28,015 bases of DNA, taken from SZUA-545 sp050297855. GTDB taxonomy: Bacteria; Campylobacterota; Campylobacteria; Campylobacterales; SZUA-545. The notes beneath the pieces are model-generated. The model worked only from the letters and a program-made list of their open reading frames with translations. It made no database searches and was not told the DNA's origin. The DNA lies in contig JBNKTC010000003.1 in the NCBI GenBank assembly GCA_050297855.1, forward strand, positions 1 through 28,015, in the 5' to 3' direction. A program made the translations under genes and the position numbers. Every line of letters begins with the position of its first letter. Position 1 is the first letter of the stretch. Positions 1 to 7,895 of the stretch are shown piece after piece.

Positions 1-2
1 TA

Positions 3-764
3 TTGACTTCAGATTATCGTATCGCTTCTGAAGCCAAAAATTATGGGATAAAACGTTCAGTAGGAATTGATGTGGTTCGCAATATCCCTCAAATCGCCAA
101 ACACGGTGATGCGATTATCTTTGATTCAGCGGAACATAATCCGACGATGCTTGAGGATATGACAACTTTTTTTTCCATTTTTATACGCATTAGCGATGAT
201 CCGGCTGAGGTAAAACATCCTAAAGAATTTTTGATATCTCCCTATCTTGATGGTGAAAAGATCTGTAAAGCTACTGTCGTTGACCCGGTATATTTTCAAA
301 CGCATGAAAAGCGTATAGAAAAATGTTTTTTCTTTGGCGATGATGATTATGAAAAAGATCTTGAAAAAAATCTTGAGATGTTTCGTGAACACAAAATGGA
401 TTTAGGTATAGGATTTTATTACTTTATCGGCTATGAAGAGACTTTGGCTTCAGCTTTTGGGAATCAGCATGAATTTGAAGATTACGAAACAATGATTAAA
501 ACGTCAAACATCTTTGTGAGTGCATCGCCACAAGCGATTTTGGAGAATCTTGCATCAGGAGGACGCCCTCTGTTTTTACAACGACCTGACTATCCAAAAG
601 ATTATCGGTTACTCTTCGAATCATTAAATATCCCAATCATTGATGGCTATGAAAAAGATAAATTAAGCAATTTCTTGGCTAAAAATGTATCACAAAAATA
701 TCACGTGCTTCAAAATGACACACCAAAAGCAGTTTCATTTCTAAAAGAAACCTTAAATTTATAA
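3..764 (+). CDS. 5'-truncated GT-B / PseG-like sugar protein
   Basis: The reading frame is open to the left edge, so the real start probably lies outside the window; the TTG at position 3 has no visible ribosome binding site. The visible 253 residues look like the end of a two-domain GT-B-fold protein such as PseG or a MurG-type glycosyltransferase: an early alternating strand/helix part with GDAIIFDSAE, and a late part with SASPQAILENLASGGRPLF, which resembles the sugar-nucleotide loop where these proteins test a conserved gene-wide Ser/Ala-Glu patch. That resemblance is by eye. The DNA is clearly more AT-rich than the pgl genes 3 kb away, as is common for surface-polysaccharide genes. The stop is 58 bases before petA, which appears to have its own promoter. 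Role in flagellar or surface glycosylation is inference only. Confidence 0.6.
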   Translation: MTSDYRIASEAKNYGIKRSVGIDVVRNIPQIAKHGDAIIFDSAEHNPTMLEDMTTFFSIFIRISDDPAEVKHPKEFLISPYLDGEKICKATVVDPVYFQTHEKRIEKCFFFGDDDYEKDLEKNLEMFREHKMDLGIGFYYFIGYEETLASAFGNQHEFEDYETMIKTSNIFVSASPQAILENLASGGRPLFLQRPDYPKDYRLLFESLNIPIIDGYEKDKLSNFLAKNVSQKYHVLQNDTPKAVSFLKETLNL

Positions 765-772
765 ACACTTAA

Positions 773-778
773 TATAAT
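773..778 (+). promoter_or_regulatory. candidate -10 box for petABC
   Basis: A perfect TATAAT lies 45 bases before the petA ATG, in the AT-rich gap after the preceding gene. There is no good -35 at 16 to 18 bases; Campylobacterota promoters often lack a conserved -35, so this does not rule it out. Confidence 0.4.
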
Positions 779-822
779 TTAATGTAGTATGACACGTAAA
801 ATTTCACATAAGTGAGAGTAGT

Positions 823-1320
823 ATGAATGAAAGTAGAAGAGGTTTCATTGGTGCAGCATTTGGTGCTGTAGCCGGTGTGGGTGCGGTCGCGTCACTTGTC
901 GCGATGAAAAAAACTTGGGATCCGCTTCCAAGTGTTATGTCTGCTGGTTTTACCACAGTTGATGTATCAGGTTTAGAAGAGAATAAACTTGAAGTTGTTG
1001 TGTGGCGTGGTAAACCGGTATTTGTATTGAAATACAGTGCCGATATGGCTCCAACAGAGGGTCGTAATGTCAAAATAGGCGATAACTATTTTTCAGTGAT
1101 GATTGGTCTGTGTACACACCTAGGATGTATTCCTGCGTATCGTCCTGATCAGCATGACTTCAAATGTGCATGTCACGGTGGTGAATTTACTGATGCCGGT
1201 GTCAACAAATTTGGTCCTCCACCACGTCCGTTGGATATTCCTCCATTTAAAATCGATGGTGTTACTCTGGTTCTCGGTGAAGAGGGTGAAGAGTACAAAG
1301 CCATGATGGCAAAAGCGTAA
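823..1320 (+). CDS. petA: ubiquinol-cytochrome c reductase Rieske iron-sulfur subunit
   Basis: Rieske subunit of cytochrome bc1; it takes one electron from quinol at the Qo site and passes it to cytochrome c1. The 165-residue protein starts with a twin-arginine motif (SRRGFIG, residues 4-10) followed by a hydrophobic anchor to about residue 28, so it is a Tat-exported, membrane-tethered periplasmic protein. The two cluster boxes are CTHLGC (residues 97-102) and CACHGG (115-120). By family knowledge C97, H99, C115 and H118 bind the 2Fe-2S cluster and C102-C117 form the disulfide. A GPPPRPL proline loop follows at 131-137. The ATG is preceded by GAGAG. It is the first gene of petABC, 10 bases before petB. 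Confidence 0.97.
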   Translation: MNESRRGFIGAAFGAVAGVGAVASLVAMKKTWDPLPSVMSAGFTTVDVSGLEENKLEVVVWRGKPVFVLKYSADMAPTEGRNVKIGDNYFSVMIGLCTHLGCIPAYRPDQHDFKCACHGGEFTDAGVNKFGPPPRPLDIPPFKIDGVTLVLGEEGEEYKAMMAKA

Positions 1321-1330
1321 GGGAGGCATT

Positions 1331-2560
1331 ATGGCAGAATTTAAAAAAGCTGACTCGATGCTCGAGTGGTTTGATCAACGTTTAGGTGTTATCGGCTTCG
1401 CGAAAGTGATGATGACAGAGTATTGGATTCCTAAAAATATTAACTTCCTGTGGGCGTTCGGTGTCGTTCTGATGACGCTTTTCGCACTACTGGTTATTTC
1501 AGGTATGTTCCTGCTGATGTACTACAAGCCGGATACGGCACTTGCATTCAACAGTGTAAACTACACGATCATGCAAGAGGTGGCTTACGGATGGCTCTTT
1601 AGACACGTTCACGCGGTTGCGGCATCGGTTGTCTTCCTGGTGATCTACATCCACATGCTGACAGGTATCTATTACGGTTCATACAAAAGCGGCCGTGAGA
1701 TGATCTGGATCTCCGGTATGCTTCTGTTTGTAACATTCTCCGCAGAAGGTTTCAGCGGCTACATGTTGCCTTGGGGTCAGATGAGCTACTGGGCTGCCCA
1801 GGTTATTACGAATCTTTTCGGTGCTATTCCTCTGATCGGGCCGGACCTGGTTATCTGGATCCGTGGTGACTATGTCGTATCCGACGCGACACTGACACGT
1901 TTCTTCGCGCTGCACGTCTTTATCCTGCCACTGATCATCATGGCGATCATCGGTCTACACTTCTATGCGCTGCGAATTCCTCACGTTAACAACCAAGAGG
2001 GTGAAGAGATCGATTTCGAAGCAGAAGCTAGAAAATACAAAGCGGGCGAAAAGAAAAAGTCCAAAGTTATTCCTTTCTGGCCGGTATTCCTGTCAAAAGA
2101 TATCTTTGTACTGAGTGCCTTCCTGGTATTCTTCTTCTACCTGGTATTCTTCCACTACAGTTTTGCGATGGATCCGATCAACTTTATCCCTGCAGACTCC
2201 ATGAAGACACCGCCGCACATCTATCCAGAGTGGTACTTCCTATGGAGCTATGAGGTTCTTCGTGGATTCTTCTTCAGTGCAGACCTTGGTCTGATCGCAT
2301 TCGGTATCGCCAACGTCATCTTCTTCCTGATGCCTTGGCTGGATCGTGATCCTGCGGTTAGACCGGCGACACGACGTCCGTACTTTAAAATCTGGTTCTG
2401 GGTCCTGATCGTTGACCTTATCGGTCTGACAATCTGGGGTAAACTGCCTCCGACCGGGGCAAACGCATACATCGGTTTTGTCTTCTCAATCCTTTTCCTG
2501 GCATTGTTTGCACTCCTGCCGGTGATTTCAAAAATGGAAAGAAACGGAGGGGCTAAATAA
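1331..2560 (+). CDS. petB: cytochrome b of the bc1 complex
   Basis: Integral membrane di-haem b subunit that carries the Qo and Qi quinone sites. At 409 residues it is the full-length, fused form rather than the split b6/subunit IV form. The N-terminal half contains the haem-ligand helix (FRHVHAVAAS) and the later helix ALHVFILPLIIMAIIGLHF, plus the GYMLPWGQMSYW segment of the Qo region. The C-terminal half holds the PEWY signature inside IYPEWYFLWSYEVLR, part of the Qo site. A charged cytoplasmic loop rich in Lys and Glu (about residues 221-245) separates the halves. AGGGAGGC before the ATG is a strong ribosome binding site. The stop overlaps the petC start by one base (TAATG), so the two are probably translationally coupled. 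Confidence 0.97.
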   Translation: MAEFKKADSMLEWFDQRLGVIGFAKVMMTEYWIPKNINFLWAFGVVLMTLFALLVISGMFLLMYYKPDTALAFNSVNYTIMQEVAYGWLFRHVHAVAASVVFLVIYIHMLTGIYYGSYKSGREMIWISGMLLFVTFSAEGFSGYMLPWGQMSYWAAQVITNLFGAIPLIGPDLVIWIRGDYVVSDATLTRFFALHVFILPLIIMAIIGLHFYALRIPHVNNQEGEEIDFEAEARKYKAGEKKKSKVIPFWPVFLSKDIFVLSAFLVFFFYLVFFHYSFAMDPINFIPADSMKTPPHIYPEWYFLWSYEVLRGFFFSADLGLIAFGIANVIFFLMPWLDRDPAVRPATRRPYFKIWFWVLIVDLIGLTIWGKLPPTGANAYIGFVFSILFLALFALLPVISKMERNGGAK

Positions 2561-3510
2561 TGAAAGAACTTAAAATCCTAATCGTTCTGGTCTTCTTTAC
2601 GGCCGTGACTTATTACGGTATCGAGCCGTATGCACACCACGTTATGCACCCGCATACGGAAAAACCGGATTATGCATTCAGCGATCTGGAAGATTTTAAT
2701 GTTGTCGGTGATGCGACAAAAGGGAAAGAGCTGTTTGCGATGAACTGCCAGGCATGCCACTCACTCTCTTCTGACGACATCCTGCCTCCGATGGAGCATG
2801 CGGACCTCGTAGCCGCTTACGGCGTTTATCCGCCGGATCTCTCCACTGCAGGTGACCTGTACGATACGAAGTTCCTGGCGAACTTTATTAAAAACCCTGC
2901 CAATGCATCATTCGAGTCCGCTTATAAGATGCATAAAGAGGAAGAGCTCGCCAACGCTAAAGCGAAAGCGACGCCGGAAGAGGCACAAAAACTGCAAGCC
3001 GCTTTTGAAAAGAACATTGCCGGGTACCAGCAAAAGCAGAAAATCAGCATGCCGGCATTTGATTACCTCGCAAACCAGGAGATCGCTGATATCATCGCGT
3101 ACCTGCAGCTTGTGAAAAAAGAGACAACGCCGCGTGAAGCGACTGCCCAGGCGTGTGGTCGATGCCACAGTGTCGCCTATGGTCAAATGCACGAGAACAG
3201 CTCCAAAGCACAGCTTGTCGGCTACCTCGGTTCCTTCCCGCCTGATCTATCCCAGATGATCAAGTCCAAAGGTGACGAGTACCTGCACAAATTCATCAAT
3301 GATCCGCAAAAGCAACTGCTCGGAACGGCGATGCCGCGTGTCGGTCTGACAAAAGAGGCTGAAGAGAAGATCGTTAGCTACCTTGAAGAGGTCGGTGATT
3401 CCAAAAAAGACGAGCGAAACGAGCTTGGTCTTTATGTGATCCTGTTCTTCATCGTGATGACGGTATTCGCATACTTCTTTAAAGTAAACACGTTTAAAGA
3501 GGTCCACTAA
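2560..3510 (+). CDS. petC: di-haem cytochrome c subunit of the bc1 complex
   Basis: Accepts electrons from the Rieske protein. The 316-residue protein has two c-type haem sites, CQACH (residues 63-67) and CGRCH (199-203), so it is the di-haem type known from Campylobacterota rather than a classical mono-haem cytochrome c1. M164 (in SMPAF) and M258 (in TAMPR) are the likely sixth haem ligands, one per domain. An N-terminal hydrophobic segment (about 4-18) acts as signal or anchor and a second helix lies at about 290-307, so both domains face the periplasm. The two haem domains look like an ancient duplication: each has a YPPDLS/FPPDLS motif after the haem. Between them, residues 124-160 are a charged Lys/Glu/Ala helix. 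It is the last gene of petABC. Confidence 0.95.
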   Translation: MKELKILIVLVFFTAVTYYGIEPYAHHVMHPHTEKPDYAFSDLEDFNVVGDATKGKELFAMNCQACHSLSSDDILPPMEHADLVAAYGVYPPDLSTAGDLYDTKFLANFIKNPANASFESAYKMHKEEELANAKAKATPEEAQKLQAAFEKNIAGYQQKQKISMPAFDYLANQEIADIIAYLQLVKKETTPREATAQACGRCHSVAYGQMHENSSKAQLVGYLGSFPPDLSQMIKSKGDEYLHKFINDPQKQLLGTAMPRVGLTKEAEEKIVSYLEEVGDSKKDERNELGLYVILFFIVMTVFAYFFKVNTFKEVH

Positions 3511-3516
3511 CACTCC

Positions 3517-3539
3517 CGGGACCCGGTTTCCGGGTCCCG
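3517..3539. terminator. petABC terminator hairpin
   Basis: A perfect 10-bp stem CGGGACCCGG / CCGGGTCCCG with a TTT loop, 6 bases after the petC stop. On the plus strand it is followed by ATACTGTTTT, a weak T-rich tail. Because it is symmetric it could also stop minus-strand transcription coming from pglE, which ends at 3574. A second, weaker 6-bp stem (ACTTCC / GGAAGT) lies just after it near 3552-3569. Confidence 0.8.
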
Positions 3540-3573
3540 ATACTGTTTTGCTACAACTTCCGATGCGGGAAGT

Positions 3574-4689
3574 CTAACACTCCCTAATTATCTCCACGAT
3601 CCGTTTTAGATCATTTTCATCCATTGCCGTACCGCTTGGCAGGCAAAGACCGTTTTCAAAAAGTTTTTCACTGACACCGTTTGTCCGGTGGCCGTATCCG
3701 TTAAACAGGGGCTGAAGATGCATCGGTTTCCACAGGGGTCTGGATTCGATCATCTCTTTTTCCAGTCTCAGGCGTACCTTTTCGCGTGTTGAATAGTCGC
3801 TGAAGGTAGCTGCAGTGAGCCAGCGGTTCCCGATACTTCCGTTAATCTCGGGCATAAAGTTGATACCGTCCATCTCACCAAGATGGCCATGATAATAGGT
3901 AAAGATATCGCGTTTTTGACGGATACGCAGCTCCAGAACTTCAAGCTGGGCGATGCCGACCCCGGCCAGGATATTGCTCATGCGGTAGTTGTAGCCGTAG
4001 GTGGTATGTTCGTAATGGGGAAAGTCCTCTTTTGCCTGGGTCGAGAGAAAACGGGCCCGGTCGATCTCTTCAGTATTTTTGCCGATCAAAAAACCGCCCC
4101 CACTGGTCGTGAGGATCTTGTTGCCGTTAAAGGAGTAGACACCAAAACGACCAAAAGTACCCGAGTGCTGTCCGTGAAGCGTAGCCCCGAGGGATTCAGC
4201 TGCATCTTCTATCAGCGGAATGCCGTAGCGCTTACAGATCCCGAGGATAGCATCGACCTGGGCCATCTGCCCATAGAGATGGGTAAGGATAAGGGCCTTT
4301 GGGAGGGGGATTCCATTTTTTGTCCGGTGGGTCAGTTCATCCTCCAAGAGCTGCGGGTCCATATTCCAGCTCTCGGTATCACTGTCGATAAAGAAGGGGA
4401 CGGCGTTCTGGTAGAGTACCGGGGCCACCGAACCGATAAAGGTGAAGGTCGAAGCAAATACTTCATCCCCCTCTTTGATGCCCAGTATCCGGAGTGCCAG
4501 GTGGATAGCCGATGTGGCGTTGACAAGGGCGAGAGCGTTCGGTGTGTCGGTTATCTCTTTGATCTTTGATTCAAACCCTGTGACATTGGAGCCCAGGGAG
4601 GTGATATAGTTCTCGTCGAACGCACGTTGAATATACTCCATCTCGCGTCCGGACATATGGGGAGGGGAGAGAAAGATACGTTTAGCCAT
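3574..4689 (-). CDS. pglE: PglE-like UDP-4-keto sugar aminotransferase (DegT/DnrJ/EryC1)
   Basis: PLP-dependent transaminase that, in the Campylobacter pgl pathway, converts UDP-4-keto-6-deoxy-GlcNAc to the UDP-4-amino sugar. The 371-residue length fits. K191 in FNGNKIL is the expected PLP Schiff-base lysine, and EDAAES (161-166) carries the Asp that contacts the PLP nitrogen. The start is the ATG at 4689, which overlaps the end of pglD by 8 bases, so translation is probably coupled. It is the last gene of pglC-pglD-pglE. Family knowledge plus the two neighbours, which are the next and the final enzymes of the same route, make the assignment firmer than the sequence family alone; related enzymes act on other UDP-sugars. 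Confidence 0.9.
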   Translation of the reverse strand: MAKRIFLSPPHMSGREMEYIQRAFDENYITSLGSNVTGFESKIKEITDTPNALALVNATSAIHLALRILGIKEGDEVFASTFTFIGSVAPVLYQNAVPFFIDSDTESWNMDPQLLEDELTHRTKNGIPLPKALILTHLYGQMAQVDAILGICKRYGIPLIEDAAESLGATLHGQHSGTFGRFGVYSFNGNKILTTSGGGFLIGKNTEEIDRARFLSTQAKEDFPHYEHTTYGYNYRMSNILAGVGIAQLEVLELRIRQKRDIFTYYHGHLGEMDGINFMPEINGSIGNRWLTAATFSDYSTREKVRLRLEKEMIESRPLWKPMHLQPLFNGYGHRTNGVSEKLFENGLCLPSGTAMDENDLKRIVEIIREC

Positions 4690-5284
4690 GGGAAATCACT
4701 TTCGCCGGTGTGCCGACAGCTGTTGTGTTATCCGGTATGTCGCGTATGACAGTGCTGCCGGCCCCGATAATCGTATGGGCACCGATGCGCACCCCTTGGA
4801 TGGCGCAGGCACCGATCCCGATATGTGCGAAGGCTCCTGCCGCCACGTTCCCGCCCAGTGCAACACCGGGCGATATATGGACGAACTGGTCGATCATGTT
4901 GTCGTGCTCGATGACGGCATGGGTGTTGATGATGCAGCCGCGCTCTATTACGGCATTGGGGTTGATCACTGCACCGGCCATGACGATACTGCCCGTTCCT
5001 ATCCGGGCGCTTTGGGCGATAACCGCGGCGGGATGGATTAGGGTAGCGATCTTGGTCCCGTTTTGCTTTAAGTTCTGAAAGACCCGGGAGCGTGACCGGT
5101 TGTCGCCGATCCCGAGGGCTACATGGACATCACGGTGTTTGGCAAGGAACTCTTCATAGCGCAACACCCCTTCGGCCGCATCGTCAATATAGCCCGAGAC
5201 GTGATAGCCGCATAGCTGTGCGATATCGGCGACCACTTTCCCATGGCCGCTGGCCCCATAGATAAAAAGTTCAGTTTTTCCCAT
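4682..5284 (-). CDS. pglD: PglD-like UDP-amino-sugar N-acetyltransferase
   Basis: Uses acetyl-CoA to acetylate the C4 amine made by PglE, giving UDP-di-N-acetylbacillosamine. The 200-residue protein has an N-terminal Rossmann-like UDP-binding part beginning FIYGASGHGKVVAD (residues 7-20) and a C-terminal left-handed beta helix of hexapeptide repeats (about 86-190). H127 in THAVIEHDN lines up with the catalytic histidine of C. jejuni PglD (His125 as I recall). It ends with GTPAKVISHG, typical of this trimeric family. It overlaps pglC by 14 bases and pglE by 8 bases. Confidence 0.9.
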   Translation of the reverse strand: MGKTELFIYGASGHGKVVADIAQLCGYHVSGYIDDAAEGVLRYEEFLAKHRDVHVALGIGDNRSRSRVFQNLKQNGTKIATLIHPAAVIAQSARIGTGSIVMAGAVINPNAVIERGCIINTHAVIEHDNMIDQFVHISPGVALGGNVAAGAFAHIGIGACAIQGVRIGAHTIIGAGSTVIRDIPDNTTAVGTPAKVISHG

Positions 5285-5879
5285 TAAATTTCTCCATTGT
5301 CACATGCCCTTCCTGGGAGATCCCCTCCCGTATGAAGACTTTTTTCAGAGTCATCAGGATGATCTTAAGATCGGTCCAAAACGAGATGTTTCTAACATAC
5401 TCCACGTCAAGCTGGAATTTTCTCTCCCAGCTGATGGCATTACGCCCATTGACCTGGGCCCATCCGGTAATACCGGGCAGGACATCGTGACGATGCTTTT
5501 GTGTTTCGGTGTAAAGGGGGAGGTACTCCACAAGAAGCGGCCTCGGCCCGATAAAACTCATCTCTCCCCGGAGTACGTTAAACAGCTGGGGAAGTTCGTC
5601 CAGCGATGTTGAGCGAATAACGCGGCCTACCCTATTCAGTCGGAGGTGGTCGGGGAGAAGTCGTCCGTCGGGACCTGTTTCATTGGTCATCGTGCGGAAC
5701 TTATAGATGCTGAAGAGTTTTTCATCTTTTCCCGGCCGGATCTGTCTGAAGATGACCGGCGACCCCATAGTCAGCAAAATAGACAGGTAAACGGCTGCCA
5801 TAAGGGGAAAGGTCGCAAGGATTAACACAAATGCCAGGCTTCGGTCCAGAGCCGGTTTGACAAATCGGGCGTATATCAT
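5271..5879 (-). CDS. pglC: PglC-like monotopic phosphoglycosyl transferase
   Basis: Transfers the phospho-bacillosamine unit from UDP to undecaprenyl phosphate on the cytoplasmic face of the inner membrane, the first membrane step of N-glycan assembly. The 202-residue length matches the small monotopic PglC type. One hydrophobic re-entrant helix lies at about 14-37. The catalytic Asp-Glu dyad is D94-E95 in STSLDELPQ, and SFIGPRPLL (108-116) and GITGWAQVNGRN are family signatures. It is first in the minus-strand operon with pglD and pglE. The dehydratase PglF, the transferase PglA and oligosaccharyltransferase PglB are not in this window. A WecA/WbaP-like role in another polysaccharide remains possible. 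Confidence 0.92.
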   Translation of the reverse strand: MIYARFVKPALDRSLAFVLILATFPLMAAVYLSILLTMGSPVIFRQIRPGKDEKLFSIYKFRTMTNETGPDGRLLPDHLRLNRVGRVIRSTSLDELPQLFNVLRGEMSFIGPRPLLVEYLPLYTETQKHRHDVLPGITGWAQVNGRNAISWERKFQLDVEYVRNISFWTDLKIILMTLKKVFIREGISQEGHVTMEKFNGKN

Positions 5880-5972
5880 GGGACAATTCTATCCTAGAGA
5901 TGGTAAGAGATACGCGCAAACGGGCGTCTCACCGGAGTTGTGGTAAAGTATCGGCAAAAAATGTGGACGGTT

Positions 5973-6683
5973 ATGGAGCAGTTAGCGGTATTACAGTTTC
6001 AAAGCGGCGGAGATTTTGAAGAGAACCTCGACCGCTTGATCACCTTATTTAAAGCGAGCGATGCCCAGGTCGTCCTAGCGCCAGAAGTGTGTCTGACCGG
6101 ATTTAGTTACGACCGGATGGCCGAGGCGGCCCGGTTCGGCGATGCCGGGTTGTTGAGACTGCTGGAGGCAGTCGGCAGCCGGGTGCTCGTGCTGACGGTG
6201 ATCGAAGAGATAAACGGCGGTTTCTATAATGTGGCCAAGGTCCTCCACGGCGGTGTTGTCGTGCATCAGCAGGCAAAACACAAGCTCTTCCTCCTGGGGG
6301 ACGAGCACCGGCACTTCCAGGAGGGACCGGCTGAGGCGATCAGACCCTTTGAGGTCGCAGGGATCAAGATGGCGATCCTGGTCTGTTTCGAGCTCCGCTT
6401 TCCTGAATTGTGGCATCAGGTCGAAGGAGCTGAGCTGATCATGGTCCCGGCGATGTGGGGGAAGAACCGTGCGACTCACCTGGCGATCCTCTCCAATGCC
6501 CTGGCCGTTGCCAACCGTGCCTTTGTGATGGTCTCAGACAGTGCAAACGATGATATGGGCAGGGAGAGTGCGATCATCTCACCGTGGGGGGAGCGCCGCA
6601 GCGATAATGATGCCGAAGTGATCAGCCACCCCTTCGACCGCCGCGAGATCAAAAAAATAAAAAGAGCGATCCCCTATGAGTAA
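5973..6683 (+). CDS. carbon-nitrogen hydrolase (nitrilase superfamily)
   Basis: Amidase-type enzyme of the nitrilase fold; substrate unknown. The catalytic triad is visible: E38 in LAPEVCLTGF, K102 in QQAKHKLF, and C138 in ILVCFELRFPEL. The 236-residue length is at the short end of the family. I chose the ATG at 5973 because the first family strand, LAVLQF, follows at once; in-frame GTG 5940 and ATG 5961 would add 11 or 4 residues and none has a clear ribosome binding site. Its last 8 bases overlap pcm, so the two are probably one operon. A role in removing damaged or deaminated metabolites (Nit-like) would fit with the repair enzyme Pcm next door, but that is inference. Confidence 0.88.
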   Translation: MEQLAVLQFQSGGDFEENLDRLITLFKASDAQVVLAPEVCLTGFSYDRMAEAARFGDAGLLRLLEAVGSRVLVLTVIEEINGGFYNVAKVLHGGVVVHQQAKHKLFLLGDEHRHFQEGPAEAIRPFEVAGIKMAILVCFELRFPELWHQVEGAELIMVPAMWGKNRATHLAILSNALAVANRAFVMVSDSANDDMGRESAIISPWGERRSDNDAEVISHPFDRREIKKIKRAIPYE

Positions 6684-7329
6684 CCTGATAAAACGCCAGA
6701 AGATCACCAAGGCGCATGTTATGGTCAACGAGATCCGCAAGCACGTGGATATCAGCGAAAAAATAGCCAAGGCGATGGGGGAGGTGGACCGGGAGCTTTT
6801 CGTCCCTAAGGGGATGCTCATGGCAGCCTACCGTCTGGATGCCCTTCCCATCCGGGGCAAACAGTTCATCAGCTCACCGCTGACCGTGGCCAAGATGACC
6901 AAATACCTAGAACCCGAAGGGGCCGATACGATCCTGGAGGTCGGGTGCGGCAGCGGATACCAGGCGGCGGTGCTCAGCAAGATCGTCCGCAGGGTCCTCT
7001 CCATTGAACGGATCGAGAAGCTTCTAAAAGAGGCCAAAGCGAGTTTTAAAGCTGCGGGCATTATCAATGTCATGACCAAACTGGACGACGGGCAGACGGG
7101 CTGGCCCGAATACGCCCCCTTTGACCGTATCCTCTTCTCTGCCAGTGCCAAGGAGATCCCTCTCAACCTGGTCGAGCAGCTCGAAGAGGGCGGGATCATG
7201 GTCCTGCCCCTGGAGCGGGGGCACCGTCAGGTGATCACCAAGGTGGTGCGACGGGGCAAAAGCTACACGACCGAGGCGTTGGAAGCGTGCGAATTTGTCC
7301 CGGTCCTCTCCGGGATTGACAAGGATTAG
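6676..7329 (+). CDS. pcm: protein-L-isoaspartate O-methyltransferase
   Basis: SAM-dependent repair enzyme that methylates isoaspartyl residues in aged proteins so that they can revert to aspartate. The 217-residue protein has the family pattern of an N-terminal helical part with VDRELFVP (near residues 35-42), an ISSPLTVAKM segment that resembles the substrate-binding ISxPxxVA motif, and the SAM-binding loop ILEVGCGSGYQAAVLS. The expected acidic residue after strand 2 is in LSIERIEKL. PFDRILFSASAKEIPLNLVEQL matches motif post I and II regions. The start overlaps the upstream amidohydrolase by 8 bases. Confidence 0.92.
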   Translation: MSNLIKRQKITKAHVMVNEIRKHVDISEKIAKAMGEVDRELFVPKGMLMAAYRLDALPIRGKQFISSPLTVAKMTKYLEPEGADTILEVGCGSGYQAAVLSKIVRRVLSIERIEKLLKEAKASFKAAGIINVMTKLDDGQTGWPEYAPFDRILFSASAKEIPLNLVEQLEEGGIMVLPLERGHRQVITKVVRRGKSYTTEALEACEFVPVLSGIDKD

Positions 7330-7361
7330 CCGATATATTAAGATAGGAAAAAGGAGTCACG

Positions 7362-7895
7362 ATGCAAGTTAACAGCAAACAGACGGGTATCTCCTACACA
7401 TCTATCGAAATCGAGGCGAATCAGAAGACAAAGAAGCTTAGTGACGAACAGGTAGAAGAGCTCCGTTTGGAGATCAGATCTTTCCAGGTTTCTGTCGCAA
7501 AACAGGCACTGGAGAATTTTGGTATTCAGCAGCCTAAGAGTTTTGAAGAGCAGTATGCCGATTTCCAGAAAACCCTGGAGACCATCGGTTACAAGGGTAA
7601 GCCGATCGCGGAACTCTCCCAGGATGAAGCGGCAGGATTGGTCGCGGAAGAGGGGATTTTCGGGATTGCCAAGACCAGCGAACGTCTCAGTCAGTTTGTC
7701 CTAAACGGAGCAGGAGATGATATCGATATGCTCCGAGCCGGTCGCGAAGGGATCATCGCCGGCTATAAGCAGGCCGAGGAAATATGGGGAGGTGAACTCC
7801 CCGAGATCAGTCAGAAGACGCTTGAAAAGGCCCTGGAACAGATCGATGCGCATATTGCAGCGCTCGGTTTCAGCGCGATAAACCTCGAGGGCTAA
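7362..7895 (+). CDS. hypothetical acidic helical protein (unrecognised)
   Basis: A 177-residue protein of unknown function with a good ribosome binding site (AAGGAG, 7 bases before the ATG). It has no signal peptide, no cysteine and no membrane segment. The first 20 residues are polar and probably disordered; the rest is predicted by eye to be helical and strongly acidic. The C-terminal part, with LRAGREGIIAGYKQAEEIWG then a KTLEKALEQIDAHIA helix, resembles the domain found in Campylobacterota proteins that databases often label hydrogenase-4 component G (DUF5610-like); I place little weight on this and no hydrogenase gene is near. It follows pcm after 32 bases and overlaps the end of convergent ribE by 4 bases. 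TATATT at about 7334 could be a -10 of its own. Confidence 0.82.
   Translation: MQVNSKQTGISYTSIEIEANQKTKKLSDEQVEELRLEIRSFQVSVAKQALENFGIQQPKSFEEQYADFQKTLETIGYKGKPIAELSQDEAAGLVAEEGIFGIAKTSERLSQFVLNGAGDDIDMLRAGREGIIAGYKQAEEIWGGELPEISQKTLEKALEQIDAHIAALGFSAINLEG

Noticed and set aside
3552..3569. Second hairpin after pglE as an intrinsic terminator
   Set aside because: Six base pairs and no T run on either strand; the strong palindrome at 3517-3539 is enough.
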